Positions 24,066-35,438 of a stretch of DNA of 64,000 nt are shown piece after piece. The DNA is from Cryptomeria japonica (Eukaryota > Streptophyta > Pinopsida > Cupressales > Cupressaceae). The position numbers were made by a program, and so were the translations under genes. Numbering within the stretch: position 1 is the stretch's first letter; the number at the start of each line of letters is the position of its first letter. The stretch covers positions 476,539,657 to 476,603,656 of the forward strand of contig NC_081412.1 in the NCBI RefSeq assembly GCF_030272615.1, in the 5' to 3' direction. The notes below the pieces were generated by a model that saw only the letters and a program-made list of their open reading frames with translations, did not search any database and had not been told where the DNA came from.

Positions 24066-25568
24066 ATGCCTCCAAAGGCTGGGTTAGCAGTTGCTAGGGA
24101 ATTGAAATCTCTAAGAGAGGACTTGGAAGCATTAAAATCCAGAGAGAGAAGGATCAAGGGGACTAAAGATGAGAGTGACCTTGAAGAAGAAGAAGGAGAG
24201 GGTGAGAGTGGGAAGCCTCCCGAAGGACCTCATGAAGAGGAGATGACTCCTAAAGAGAGAAGGATTATTCATTCCTTGAAGACTATGAGGGGATAGACCT
24301 CTGATGTGAAGATGGGCTTACCTATGTATGGGGGAAAGATGGGTGCTAAAGAAGTGATAGAGTGGGTGGATGTTCTAAACAATTACTTTTGAGAACAAAG
24401 AAATAGAAGAGGACAAGAAGGTCAAGTTTGCCAAGACAAAGTTGAAGAGATCTTCCTTGACATGGTAGAATTACACCCAAGGAGAGAGGGTGAAGAATAA
24501 AAAATCAATGATAAACTCATGGGATCAAAGGTTGTCCAAGTTGAAGGCACAATTATTACTTATAAACCATGAAATACAAGTGTTTAGGAAGTTGCAAAAC
24601 TTGAAGAAAAAATATTTGGATGTTGTAGCCTATACTGAGGAATTCCATAGACTTAGTATCAGGTTTGGTCATGTGGAGAATGAGAGGGAAAAGGTGGCTA
24701 GGTACTTGAATGGCCTAAGATTCAACAGCCAAGATGAGATAAACATAATCACTCCTAGGATAGTTGAGGGGTGTTTCTAAGTGGCATGTAGGGTAGAAGA
24801 CAAGTTGAAGAGAAGGCAAGAAAGACAAGGAAGGAGTAGAGGTAGCACTAGTAGACGAAGAGGATCAAAACAAACCTATGAAGACCAAGAAGAGACAAAC
24901 AAAAGAAAGGACTAAGGTGAAGTTTTAAAAGGTGGTTTTAGAGGTTCTAGAGATAGATTTGGCAGTGGTGGAATCTCAAATACATTTTCAGGTAGATGTT
25001 ATCATTGTAATGAGTCAAGGTTCTACTTCAATTGGAGGTGAAAGAAGAAGTTAAAAGAGAGTGCAATTGGGGCAAGAAGATGAAGATGAAAGTGTCAACT
25101 CTCCTAGTCATCTCACTACTCTAGAAGTGGGAGATCATTGATGGTGAGAAGACAATACTCAAGGCATCCAAGGAGAAGAATATGACACAGAGGAGGACTC
25201 TATTCAAGACCACGTGCAAGTGCAAAGGAAAGGTATGTAAGGTAGTGGTAGATTCAGGTTCTACTGATAATATGATGCCTAATGAAATGGTAGACAAACT
25301 AAAGTTGGAAAGAATCCCTCATGAAACACCCTATAAGATATCTTGGTTGAATGATTACCAGACCATTTTGGTGAATGAACAAGCTTTAATTGAGTTTCAG
25401 ATTGGTGGATACAAGGATAAGATATTATGTGATGTTGTGCCAATGGATTGTTGCCATTTATTACTTGGGAGACCATGGCAATTTGACAAGCATGCTATAT
25501 ATAATGGTAGGGATAACACTTATACCATTGAAAAGGATGGAAATACCTTTGTACTAACACCATGGTAG
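24066..25568 (+). pseudogene. Element A gag-protease, broken
   Basis: The ATG at 24066 (MPPKAGLAVARELKSLREDL) opens a charged N-terminus that runs to a TAG at 24294. Gag pieces follow: YGGKMGAKEVIEWVDVLNNY, then EFHRLSIRF and RYLNGLRFNSQDEI (24640-24740). A damaged zinc knuckle (CYHCNES, about 25000) comes next. The protease (25182-25568) has VVVDSGSTDNMM with the catalytic Asp-Ser-Gly, DVVPMDCCHLLLGRPWQ and a C-terminal TYTIEKDG. The protease frame is intact and the gag frame is not. It is homologous to the element B protein domain by domain. Sequence after 25568 is open only in short pieces. Confidence 0.82.
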
Positions 25569-26324
25569 GAGAATGTCAAGGAGAAGGCCAAGGAAACCAA
25601 GGTCATAATGATGGGTAAGAAAGAGTGTGAGAATTGAGGAAGACAAAAAGAAGAAGCATGCATCCATTGCAAGAGTTGCATATGTTAGGATAGTCATTTG
25701 GAAGGATGATGCAGTGATGAAAGGAAGGAAAAAAAGTGATGGTTTGAAGCACAAGACTGAGACAAAGAAGGTCAAGTGTGAATTCCTTGTGAGGGTACAT
25801 AGTGGGTTAGGAAGACAAGATGATATTGTGATGTGAATAGTCCTATGTCCTTTGACAACAAGATCTGTGAAGGGGAAATCTAGTACTATCAGAATAGAGT
25901 TTGGAAAGAATAATCAAATAGAGGTTGTAAGGACAGAGAATTTGAAGTAGAAAGGTGGAGGGACCCAAGGTGAATTCCAAGAGCATATGGGTAAGGAAAA
26001 ACATGCAGCAAAGGTAAGGAAGGATGTAATGTATGGGACTGTTGGTAAGAGCATGTATGTAGATGTACAAACTAGTTCTACATTCATTTGTGACAGGAGG
26101 AAGATGAGATGACAATTTGTTGATTAGTTTGGCAAGAGGGAGCAGTATCGAGGTGGTACCAAGTTCAAGGGTGCAAGATACCATGTAAATTTGAAATATG
26201 TGAATCAATGGCAAGGTGAACCTATTGAAAGATCTCTAGGAGGTCAAATGCATGGAATCTTGAAGGATGAACAAGATGCACCACAATTTCCAAGGGACTT
26301 GGAAACTTTTTCAGGTCAATAGTA

Positions 26325-27854
26325 TGGTGCAAGAGAGCCCAACATGTTCCATGCCTCCATAAGGAAATTGTGAATATTTGAAGTCTTATTTTATGTTAAG
26401 GTTCAAAAAAAGTTCTTAGGACCATCTTGGTGATGTTTTTAATTCAAAGTAAAGAGTCATGTTGTCTAAGGGATCCAATATGACAAAAGTTGTCATTATG
26501 TAGCAAAGTTGTTATCATGTTGTCAAGATGTGGTAAAGTTTCTTAAGGGATCCATGTTTCTGTTTAGAGGTGTTTTCAAGGTCCATTGGATGTAATAAGG
26601 CCTAACAAGGCCATTTTTCAAGGTACAAGGTTAGTTGTGCAAGTTTTAACAAAATTGCTAAGTTATCGCCAATATTGTTAAAAGTTGTCATTGTAAAAAG
26701 TTGTCAAATTGAAATCCCAATGGTTATATAGTTTGAAAAGTGGTTAAAGGTGGTTGAAAATATTGTAAGGGGGTTAAAATAACCTTAAGAGGTCTAATGG
26801 GTGGTTGGTGATAGCAGATGTACATTGCACTCAAGAAGAAATCAAGAAATTGTCGTCTTTTCCATAAATTTATTGTTTTTCTCACGTTGTAGCAAATTAT
26901 ACTTCTATGTGCGGCCTGAATATGTAATAAATATAATTTATTTTGATAGAGGGGTGATTTAACTTCATTTTGGCATCGGTTTGACTCAAATTCATCTAAT
27001 ATTGAGGGAGATATAAACATTTTAGTAGAAATGGGTTTGAAACCCTCACAAAGTAGGGTTTTGTCACCAAAATGTAAATAAACTCCCATTCCACTGTGGG
27101 GAAAGGCTTGAACCTGGTGGAATTATATATTTAGGTTTCTTTTTAATTTTAATTTTAGTTTCAATGCAGGGGGTCAATTCTGGAGCGATTTTGAAGTGAA
27201 TCTTGTCTGGCATCTCTATGTGAGGCTTGTAAAGAAGGGTAAATTGTAGGTTTGAGTGAACCTGTTACAAACCTGAGTTTTTGGGCACCCAAAAATACTT
27301 TATTTGGTGGTTTTGTGAAGTATGACACTTTTTGGATCCACTAGTTGAGGATTTGTGAGCATTTTAGAGGTACTTGCTTTGGAAAAGAGGGCTAATTGGG
27401 CCCCTAGTGCAATGATAGAAGTTGCCTTTTGATAGACATGCTCCAAAACAACACATAGTCATTTTGAGATATGTTTTAAATATTTTAAAAGGGTACTCAA
27501 ATAAGGTTTCATATTTTGGAGAAGGGGGATGAGTAGAGAGATATTTTTACCAGTCCTAAAAAGGAGGGTTATTAGGAGTTAGGTGGTTGTGAAGTAATCC
27601 ATCATTCCACATGCTAGAGACCTTAACCAATGCTTGGGACATTTTTTTATGGATTCCCTAAGATGTTTTGGAATCCTTCCCTTGATTTCTTGATCCATTT
27701 TAATTCCCACACTAAATTGAGTCCATTTGCCTAGGTGTAGGAGGCCTAGTTTGTCAAGTGAGTTGGGAGAAAGATCTCCTTATGTGTTTACCTACCTTGG
27801 TGATTTGAAACCATGTTTGTAGGATTTCCTAAGCATCCTACCACCTCCGCATCA
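26325..27854 (+). repeat. Element A 3' LTR
   Basis: It begins TGGTGCAAGAG and ends CACCTCCGCATCA, directly followed by the target duplication TTATG. It is the partner of 22452-23982. Confidence 0.85.
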
Positions 27855-28805
27855 TTATGTGACCAACTGATTGATTATTTCTACATGTTAGGTTTGGTAA
27901 CACCTTTGGAGTATGTGTTAGCATGTGTGGATTGTTGGATCAATCATGGGAGGATGTATTGTGATATATTTTGGTTCCCTCTTTCTCTTAGAGTGAATTG
28001 ATTTAAATATTTTAGGTTTGGTTGGATTATTTTTGTAGTATTACTTATTATATTTTGGTCAACCCTTAATTAGGATTTCGATGTTTTATCTCATATTTAA
28101 GATGTGTGGATGGATGAATTACATGTGGATGAGAAGTGAATTATGTGAGAAGTGTATGTGAATGATTTGCAAGAATATTTGAGTTTGTGGTGATGTGAAA
28201 GATAGATTGAGAAGAGTGTTGAAGTTGATATATTCTACAAGACAGTTTGTCGGGACAATGAAGATTATTAGAGATGTTTGCCATCATGTTGGTTTCTTGG
28301 TCTAGTTGTTCAAGGATAATTTCATGTTCAGGAGAATCCTTCTCAATTTCAATTCAGCTATTTGATTTATTGTTGATTGACAGTGGATCCTTTGGTAGCA
28401 GTTTGTATCTTGTCCTAAATAAGTTATATTCAGTTGTGCAAGTCCTCTTTGTATCTTGCCTAAGGTTGTGGGCCTTAGTTCTACAATTCCTTCAGGTGTT
28501 GGTGCTCCTTGGCACTAAGCCTAAAACATTGTAATCATTGTTATTCATATTGTGAGTTAGATTTCCACCGTGGCTTTTCCCTATTTGGGTTTTCACATAA
28601 ATTTGGTGTTCTTATGTTGATGGTTGATTCTTATTGTTGATGATTATTGTGTCAATGCTAAGTAAGTTAATCTTGTTTATTAATGATTGATTTTGAAGTT
28701 TCGGACGGATTCACCCACCCTCTCAGTCCTACTGGGTGTTCAACAATTGGTATAAGAGAAAATTTCCTCTTTGGGAAGCTTAACTGCTTGAGGTAGATCT
28801 AGAGA

Positions 28806-29550
28806 TGGCACAGGAACTTCATGTTAAAGCATCGATGTTTGATGGAACAAACTTTAATTATTAGAAGGAAAGAATGGAGTCTTACTTGGAAGCATTGCAG
28901 AATGAAATCTAGGAGATTTTTCAAACAGGTTATCAATCCCCTCCAAATGGACCATCGACTCTAGATAAAATCAAGGCTTAGGAGGTAAATGCAAAAGCTA
29001 TAGTAATACTTATCAAATGTCCTAGTGATGAAGTATTTGGCAAGGTTAAAAGAATGAAAGAAGTTAAGGGAATCTAGAACAACTTGTGTTATACATATGA
29101 AGGTGATCCGAAGACTTAGCAAGAAAGAATTTTGAACATGAAGCATAAATTTCAAGGTTTTAGAATGGCTAATGATGAAAGTGTTGAGAGATAAATACAT
29201 AGAGAATGATATAGTGGAAGCTACCCAAGCTATTGGTGCAATGTTAGAAGAAATTGATGTCATAAAAAAGATCTTGTTTACATTGACCAAACCCTACAAA
29301 TCAAACAAGTGTGCCATTGAAGAATGTCATGACTTGAATAAGTACACAATTGATCATCTTATTGCAACATTGTATGCCTATACAACTCGAGAGATGGAAG
29401 ATAAAGCCTATCAAAGAGAAGCTACATTTAACAATTCAAGGATATCAAGAGATGAACTACAAACAAGTGAGAACCTAGATGAGATTGAAGCAAATTTTGT
29501 GAGAAGACCAGGAAGAGAGGAACTAGAAAGTACAAAGGTAAGTTGCCCTT
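28806..29550 (+). pseudogene. Copia-2 gag remnant
   Basis: The ATG at 28806 gives MAQELHVKASMFDGTNFNY and then a stop where Trp is usual in copia gag (FDGTNFxxW). Later pieces are EVFGKVKRMKEV, TYEGDPKT and LNMKHKFQGFRM. A longer open piece at 29172-29549 includes HDLNKYTIDHLIATLYAYTT. A zinc-knuckle remnant (CFNYGIICHYASKC-like) lies near 29555-29595. Several stops and frameshifts make it dead. Confidence 0.75.
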
Positions 29551-29839
29551 GAAATGCTTTAACTATGGAATAATTTGTCATTATGCTTCTAAATGTACAT
29601 ACAAAGAAGATTATATAAAATTTGATGATGATGAAAAGAAAAGTAGATATAGAAGACATGATTTTAAGAAAAGAACAAATGATAGAGATAAAGAAAAATA
29701 AATAAATTTCTCTATGGAGGCATATTCATCTGAATAAGAAGATGTTGAAGACTCAAATAAAGAATCTTTATTCCTGGCTATAGAAGAATCAAGATAGATA
29801 TGGAAGACAAGAAGATAAGACTTCACTACATTCTAAAGT

Positions 29840-30086
29840 TGAACCAAGATCATGGATCATTGATTCCTGATGCTTGAATCACATGACTGGAGACAAAGAC
29901 AAGTTTATGACTCTGAATAAGTATGATGGTGGATCAATGAAATTTGCATAAGAGGAAGTTGCACTGATTTGTGGAATAGGAAGTATCTCGATTGACGGTA
30001 AGCATAAAACTAATGGTGTTTATTATGTAGAAGGTTTTATACATATTTTGTTGAGTGTTAGACAGATGTGCGATAGATGCTATGTA
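29840..30086 (+). pseudogene. Copia-2 protease remnant
   Basis: The frame reads SRSWIIDSXCLNHMTGDKDK, where the Gly of Asp-Ser-Gly is replaced by a stop (TGA). VYYVEGFIHILLSVRQMC follows. The same order appears in copia-1 ([14 protein letters not shown]). A solo LTR interrupts it at 30092. Confidence 0.75.
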
Positions 30087-30091
30087 GTTGT

Positions 30092-31388
30092 TGATGAGAC
30101 CATAAATTGTCTCATATTTAACCCATTAAAATAATATATTTCTTATTAATGTATTGTTGTAAAGGTGGATTTGAGTAATAATTGGAAGTTCTTTAACTTG
30201 TTTAAGGTAAAATATAAAGTAGATATTTGGTTTATTTTTAGTAAACAAATGTGATACAAATTGCTTCTAATATTTCTCCATGAGTGTGCAAAATGTTACT
30301 ATGCAAATGAATGAGTTATTAAAAAACTCTTGACAAGATGAAGATTCAAAAACAATTGCATCAAAGAGCTCCAAACATTAACTCCAAACAAATCCAAACA
30401 TTGTAGAAGGCTTTGAAGAAATTAAGAGAATATGGAGAAGACTCTTGAGGACTCCCATAATACTCAAACATTCATGCAAAATAATAGAGCACCAATCATT
30501 CTTAAATCAATGGGAAAAGTATATGTTTTATGCAAGTTCCAGTTTCACACTACACTACGTTATCTTTCTCCAGCAAAGATAACTCAAGTTAACAAAGCAC
30601 ACCAATTTGATTACATGATTGTATAATCTTATTCACGATGATAAAAAATGATTTGGTCAACTGAATTGATGATTAATTCCTTCATTCATGTTGAAAACTT
30701 GAGACTTCCTAAAAATCAGGCACCCAAAAGTTGTGAAAAATGCAGTCTCAGTAAAATGGTGATATCTCCCTCATTTCTTAACTAAATTAAAAAATTCAAA
30801 ATTATATAGAAATTATGCTTCAAGGGATAAAAACCCTTTTGAGGATTTGGTGATTTGGAAATCGGTAAGGATAAGTTCATGACAGAAAAAGACTAAGACA
30901 GATTGGCGGGATGAATGACACTAGTGTTAGTTTTCTCCAAGTTTTGTAAATGACCCCTCAAAAATAGGACCTTGGATCCATATTCTTATTGGATTGGTTA
31001 GGTAGATATGTAATATCAATTATATAAATCCATTGTAATAATTTGAGCAAAGGGGGGAATTATAAAGGCTTGTTTCAGCCTAAGGAAATAGGATAAACTA
31101 GTTTCATTTCCAACAATGTATTTTCCATAATTTCTTAGAATAAATTTAAATTCAAGCAAGTATTTTATTTTCAGCAAGTGTGAATTCATTTATCCTTTTC
31201 AATTTATTCAAGTGTTCCTTAGATTATCCTTTCCTTTAATGCAAGTGTGCCTTAGATTAGCTTTCATTTTTTCAAGTGTGTTGTAGAATAGACTGTGAAA
31301 CCAATTTTCTTTATTCTCTTTTACATACAACCATGGACACCTCCTTGGATTGATAAGTTAAATGATGAGGATTACAACAAACCCATCA
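30092..31388. mobile_element. Solo LTR inside the copia-2 protease region
   Basis: This is a 1297-bp insertion with ends TGATGAG...CCCATCA, flanked by the perfect 5-bp duplication GTTGT (30087-30091 and 31389-31393). Copia-2 coding sequence is continuous when it is removed. It has no internal primer site or coding region, so it is a solo LTR from a family not otherwise seen here. Orientation is not certain. Confidence 0.78.
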
Positions 31389-31803
31389 GTTGTTTTCACT
31401 GATACCAGATGTATAATCAAAAAAGGAAAATCCAGAAAGTTGGTGGTAGAAGGAATTAGGACAAGTGGAAATATTTATCATATAAAGGATAGAAGTTGAA
31501 ACAGATGTTATCTAAATTAGAGCAATCAATTTTGGTTATGACATAAGAGATTGGAACATGTTAACTTTGATAACATGATAAAAATAGGTAACTTTAAGGT
31601 AGTGAGAGATCTACAAAATATTATCAAGCCTATTGATACTGTATGCGGGGAATGTTAGTTGGGGAAGCAAACAAAGAGAAGTTTCAAGAACAAGGAGTAT
31701 TCTACATCATATCCATTGCAGATAATTCATGTACAAATTTGTGTGGCCCTACAAGGACAAGAAAAATTAATGGTGAAAGGTATTTTATGTTACTCATTTT
31801 GAC
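31389..31803 (+). pseudogene. Copia-2 protease C-terminus and integrase N-terminus
   Basis: It reads IIKKGKSRKLVVEGIRTSGN, then HKRLEHVNFDNMIKIG (the His part of the HHCC finger) and VCGEC. A frame change follows before the LCGP block and RYFMLLI. The sequence breaks at 31803, just before the expected DDYSR block, where a solo LTR begins. Confidence 0.72.
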
Positions 31804-32947
31804 TGTATTTGAGTCTCTACCTTAGTATTTGCACCCCTAAGCTTGACTGGAATTTGATTCTACTCACACCATACAAATATGGCTTTATTTTGACCTCGCA
31901 TGCCAATTGGGCACCTCGTCCTAGCCCTAAATTGGGGTAGGACTAGAGCACCACGCCCTAGTCCTAATTAGGACTAGGGCACCACACTTTGGTCCTCCCT
32001 AATTGGGACCCTTTTAAAACCCTTTTTTTCCATTTCAAATATGAGCAGGAAACCCAACTCCGTGTCAGCTCATGTCAAAAAATTAATGTTTTTTGACAAG
32101 AAAGTATAAAAAGAAGCTTTCCCCTCTCATTTGGAGATATACAAGAGATCCAAGGGCATACTATACACATGCATGAGATAAGCATTCAAGCATTCAATCA
32201 ATTGAGCAAGTAATCAATCTTCCTTAAAGCCTAGGAGTAGCAACAAAGTCAAGATTCAAGCATTTAACTAGAGATTTACATCCTATTTTATAAAAGACTT
32301 CATGAAACCCTAATCTCATGTGCAGACAAACAAAGAGGTATATCATTTGGTTTTCAGTCATCATTCAACATCTCCATCAAAAGGAGAGTCTTCAATTATA
32401 GCAATTCAATTATCTTTTATCTCTATTTGATGGTTAATTCCAAAATCGGGGTTTGACTAAGGCAAGCCCCTATTCCCAACATATTTCCCTTTCTTTTTGT
32501 GTGTAGGAAATAGGTATGAAGTTGCGATCTTCAGAATCATAATTATTAGTAGAGATGAATCAACCTCTTTTGGTGTGCCAAAAGTTTGGAGGACCAGAGC
32601 GATGGGTATTTCAGTCCTAACATTTTTGGATCTTTTTTCAGGGATTAGATCTAAATCTTCTTATATCCTTAGATCCAGGTGTGTGTCTCAGTCCCACATA
32701 TGTAGGTCATTGTTTCTATGTTTTTATCTTCATTTTCAACACTTTACCCTAATTTCAGCAATTCAACTCACAAAAGAGAGCAAAAAAATCAACCCCTTGA
32801 ATCCAATTAGTATTTTTAGTCCTTATCATTGTTGGTTTTTTACTAAATCTATTGGATTCAACCCTCTTTGAATGTAATAGGTCATTAAGCAAAAATTAGC
32901 GGTTTTCAATCTCCTATGGTGGAAACCCTAATTTTTTACCCATTACA
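31804..32947 (+). mobile_element. Solo LTR of the G family inside copia-2 integrase
   Basis: The 1144-bp sequence runs TGTATTTGAG...CCCATTACA. It contains the G-family module CGGGGTTTGACTAAGGCAAG followed by TTTTTGTGTGTAGG (about 32450-32505), and TATAAAAA at 32105. It resembles the minus-strand solo LTR at 56703-57851 (1149 bp). The flanks TTGAC and AAAGG do not match. Roughly 300 bp of integrase between DDYSR and ERKN are missing, so a deletion accompanied or followed the insertion. Confidence 0.65.
32105..32112 (+). promoter_or_regulatory. TATA box in solo LTR
   Basis: TATAAAAA lies about 300 bp into the LTR, followed by GAAGCTTTCCCC. The equivalent place in the minus-strand G-family LTRs also has a TATAAAAG. 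Confidence 0.45.
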
Positions 32948-35126
32948 AAAGGAAGAATAGAATTTATATTGAGATGGCTAGAACTATGATGAAAGATGCT
33001 AACTTGGCTAATGTGTACTAGAAAGAGGTTGTGCATATTGTTGTTTACATTCTTAATAGGGTTAAAATAAGAATTAATCATACTAAGACACCTTATGAGT
33101 TGTGGCATAGAAGACTACCTAATGTAAAATATTTTAGAATATTTGGGAGTAAGTGCTATATTAGAAGAGATGGAAATGACCTTGGAAAGTTTTATACCAA
33201 TGAAAATGAAGGAATATTCTTGGGATATGCTAGGAATAGAAAAGCCTACCAATGTTAAAATAAGAAACTAAATAAGATAGTGGAGAGTACAAATGTGAAA
33301 GAATGTGAAGTATAGGATTTAATTGTCCCTAAACCTATTTAAGTTACCGAATTTGAGATTATTCTTGTTGTTGTAGAAGAAAAGAGAGATCCAGAAGGAA
33401 ACAATGAAGAAAAATTAGATAAAGGAGAAGAATACGATAAGAAGAACCAGAGAAAGTAATTAAGACCTCAAAATATGTGCAAAGGAATCATTCAAAAAAA
33501 TCAGATAATTAGAGACAAGAGAAAAGGAGTTTAGACAAGAAGAAGTGTTACAGAGGTAAATGAGAAAACTAATTATTGCTCTTTCACTCATTGAGACTAA
33601 ATCCTACGAAGAAGAAAGCAAGGAAGAAATTTGGGTTAAAGCAATGTAAGAAGAATTGAATCAGATACAAGAGAATCGGACTTGGGAACTAGTACCTAGA
33701 CCGGTGGATAAAAATGTGATAGGAACTTAGTGGGTGTACCAGAACAAACTGAACGAACAAGGACAAGTCACAAGAAACAAGGCAAGATTGGTATGTAAAG
33801 TCTATTCTTAGGTAGAAGGTATTTATTTTGGAGAAACTTTTGCCCTAGTTGCTAGGATGGAAGCTATTAGAATGTTTCTTTATTTTTATGCCTACAAGAA
33901 CTTTAGAGTATATCAGATGGATGTTAAGTCAACAATTCTGAATGGAAAACTGGAAGAAAAAGTATACATTGAACAACCAGATGGATTCAGATAGTCCGAT
34001 GATTTGAACATTGTTTGTATATTAAAGAAGGCATTGTATGGACTCAAACAAGCACCTAGAGTGTGGTATGCAAGATTGGATAGATATTTGATACATCAAA
34101 TTTTCAAAAAAGGTATTGCAGATAGTAATCTCTCTCTCAAGGTTGAAGGTATTAAGTTGTTGATTTTTGTTGTCTATGTTGGTAATATTATCTTTGAAGG
34201 AAGTGATGGATTGTGTAAAGAATTTGTAGAAGAGATGCAAAAAGTATTTGAGATGTCTATGTTTGGAGAGATGTCATTCTTTATTGGTCTTGAAGTTACT
34301 TAGTTGAGTGATGGAATCTTTATTTCTCAAGCTAAGTATGTTAAAGAGATGTTAAATATGTTTTATATGGAGAATTGTAAACCTATTACTACCCCTTTAG
34401 CATTGGATGTAAATTAGGCAAAGATGACTCATCTCTAGATATTGATAAGAAGAAGTACTATCTATGATTGAAGGACTATTATATTTTACCGCTACTAGAC
34501 CTAATATTATGAAAGTTGTGTGTTTGATTGCAATATCTAAAGCTGGTCCGAAGTAGACTCATGATCAAGCAATGAAGAGGATTTTTAGATATCTGAAAGG
34601 AACTCAAGATTTTGGCCTATGGTACAAGAAAGATGAATATTTCATGTTGAAAGCATATACAGATGTTGATTGGGCTAGAAGTATTGATGACAGGGAAAGT
34701 ACTAGTGGTAGTGCATTCTTTTTGGGAGAAAGATTGGTTACATGGATGAGTAAGAAACAAGAATCGATGTCATTATCCACTGTAGAAACTGAATCTATTA
34801 TCTCAGGATCTTGTTGCACTCAAGTTTTATGGATGAAGTAGACTCTTAAGGATATCAAAGTAGCGTATGATGAGTATATTCCTATTATGTGTGATAATAC
34901 CAGTGCTATAAACATTTTGATGAATCTAGTTATGCATTCAAGAAATAAACATATTTCAATTTGTTATCATTTCTTAAGAGAGAAAGTTGTAGAGAAAGAA
35001 GTCAAACTCGAATACATTTCTACAATAGAGTAGGTAGTACACATTTTTCCTAATTCTTCAGCGAATGTAACTTTTGAGTATCTCAAACAAAAGTTAGGGG
35101 TTACTACCCCTCCTTTTTCTAACTAG
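32948..35126 (+). pseudogene. Copia-2 integrase end, reverse transcriptase and RNase H
   Basis: It starts in the integrase RKNR-EMARTMM block, then TPYELWHRRLPNVKYFRIFG and GIFLGYARN. RT follows from about 33600: [58 protein letters not shown]. The catalytic YVDD is YVGN (about 34170), so both Asp residues are lost or displaced. RNase H shows AYTDVDWA, STVETESI and CDNTSAINI. The frame ends at TAG 35124-35126. There are many stops, mostly where Trp, Gln or Tyr is usual. Confidence 0.85.
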
Positions 35127-35401
35127 ATGCATTTTCGGTGGCGCATCTTTCTAGGGGGAGACTTATCACTTGTCCTTGTCTCTAGGATTGATGTAGTTGT
35201 TGCTCTTAGGGGGAGTAGTGGTGTGAGTTGGTGTATGGTTTGCAGTGCCCTTTGTCATTGTTGTCAAAGGTGGAGAAAGTTTTTGTGAGATTGAAGAGGG
35301 TTATTTTGAGATTATTGTGGGGAGAATTCTTATGAGATTATCAAGATCATATTGATGTTGTTTTTTCTATTGCTATTGCCATTAATGACAAAGGGGGACA
35401 T
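35127..35401 (+). other. Copia-2 3' untranslated region with polypurine tract
   Basis: Non-coding sequence carrying three G-rich purine blocks: TAGGGGGAGAC at 35153, TTAGGGGGAGTAG at 35208 and AAAGGGGGACAT at 35390. The last abuts the 3' LTR and is the likely plus-strand primer. Confidence 0.65.
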
Positions 35402-35438
35402 TGTTGGAGATTTTGATAGCATGATCTTGCATGGTTTT

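Larger units (their letters stand above)
22452..27854 (+). mobile_element. Element A: gag-protease-only LTR retrotransposon
   Basis: LTRs 22452-23982 (1531 bp) and 26325-27854 (1530 bp) flank 2.3 kb that encodes only gag and protease. The target duplication TTATG is present at 22447-22451 and 27855-27859. LTR ends are TGGTGC...GCATCA; the left copy begins TAGTGC. A primer site GTGGTATCAGAG begins at 23986. No RT, RNase H or integrase sequence is present, and the internal region is too short to hold them. Its gag and protease are clearly related to element B. The LTRs differ by roughly 10% by eye, so A is older than B. Confidence 0.85.
22107..28745 (+). repeat. Copia-2 5' LTR, interrupted by element A
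   Basis: The LTR parts are 22107-22451 and 27860-28745. They match the 3' LTR at TTTTGATAGCATGA, GAATGTTGTTCTAGATATGC, GATGTTAATTTGGGTCTCAC and the end CTCAGTCCTACTGGGTGTTCAACA. Element A entered at TTATG. Confidence 0.8.
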
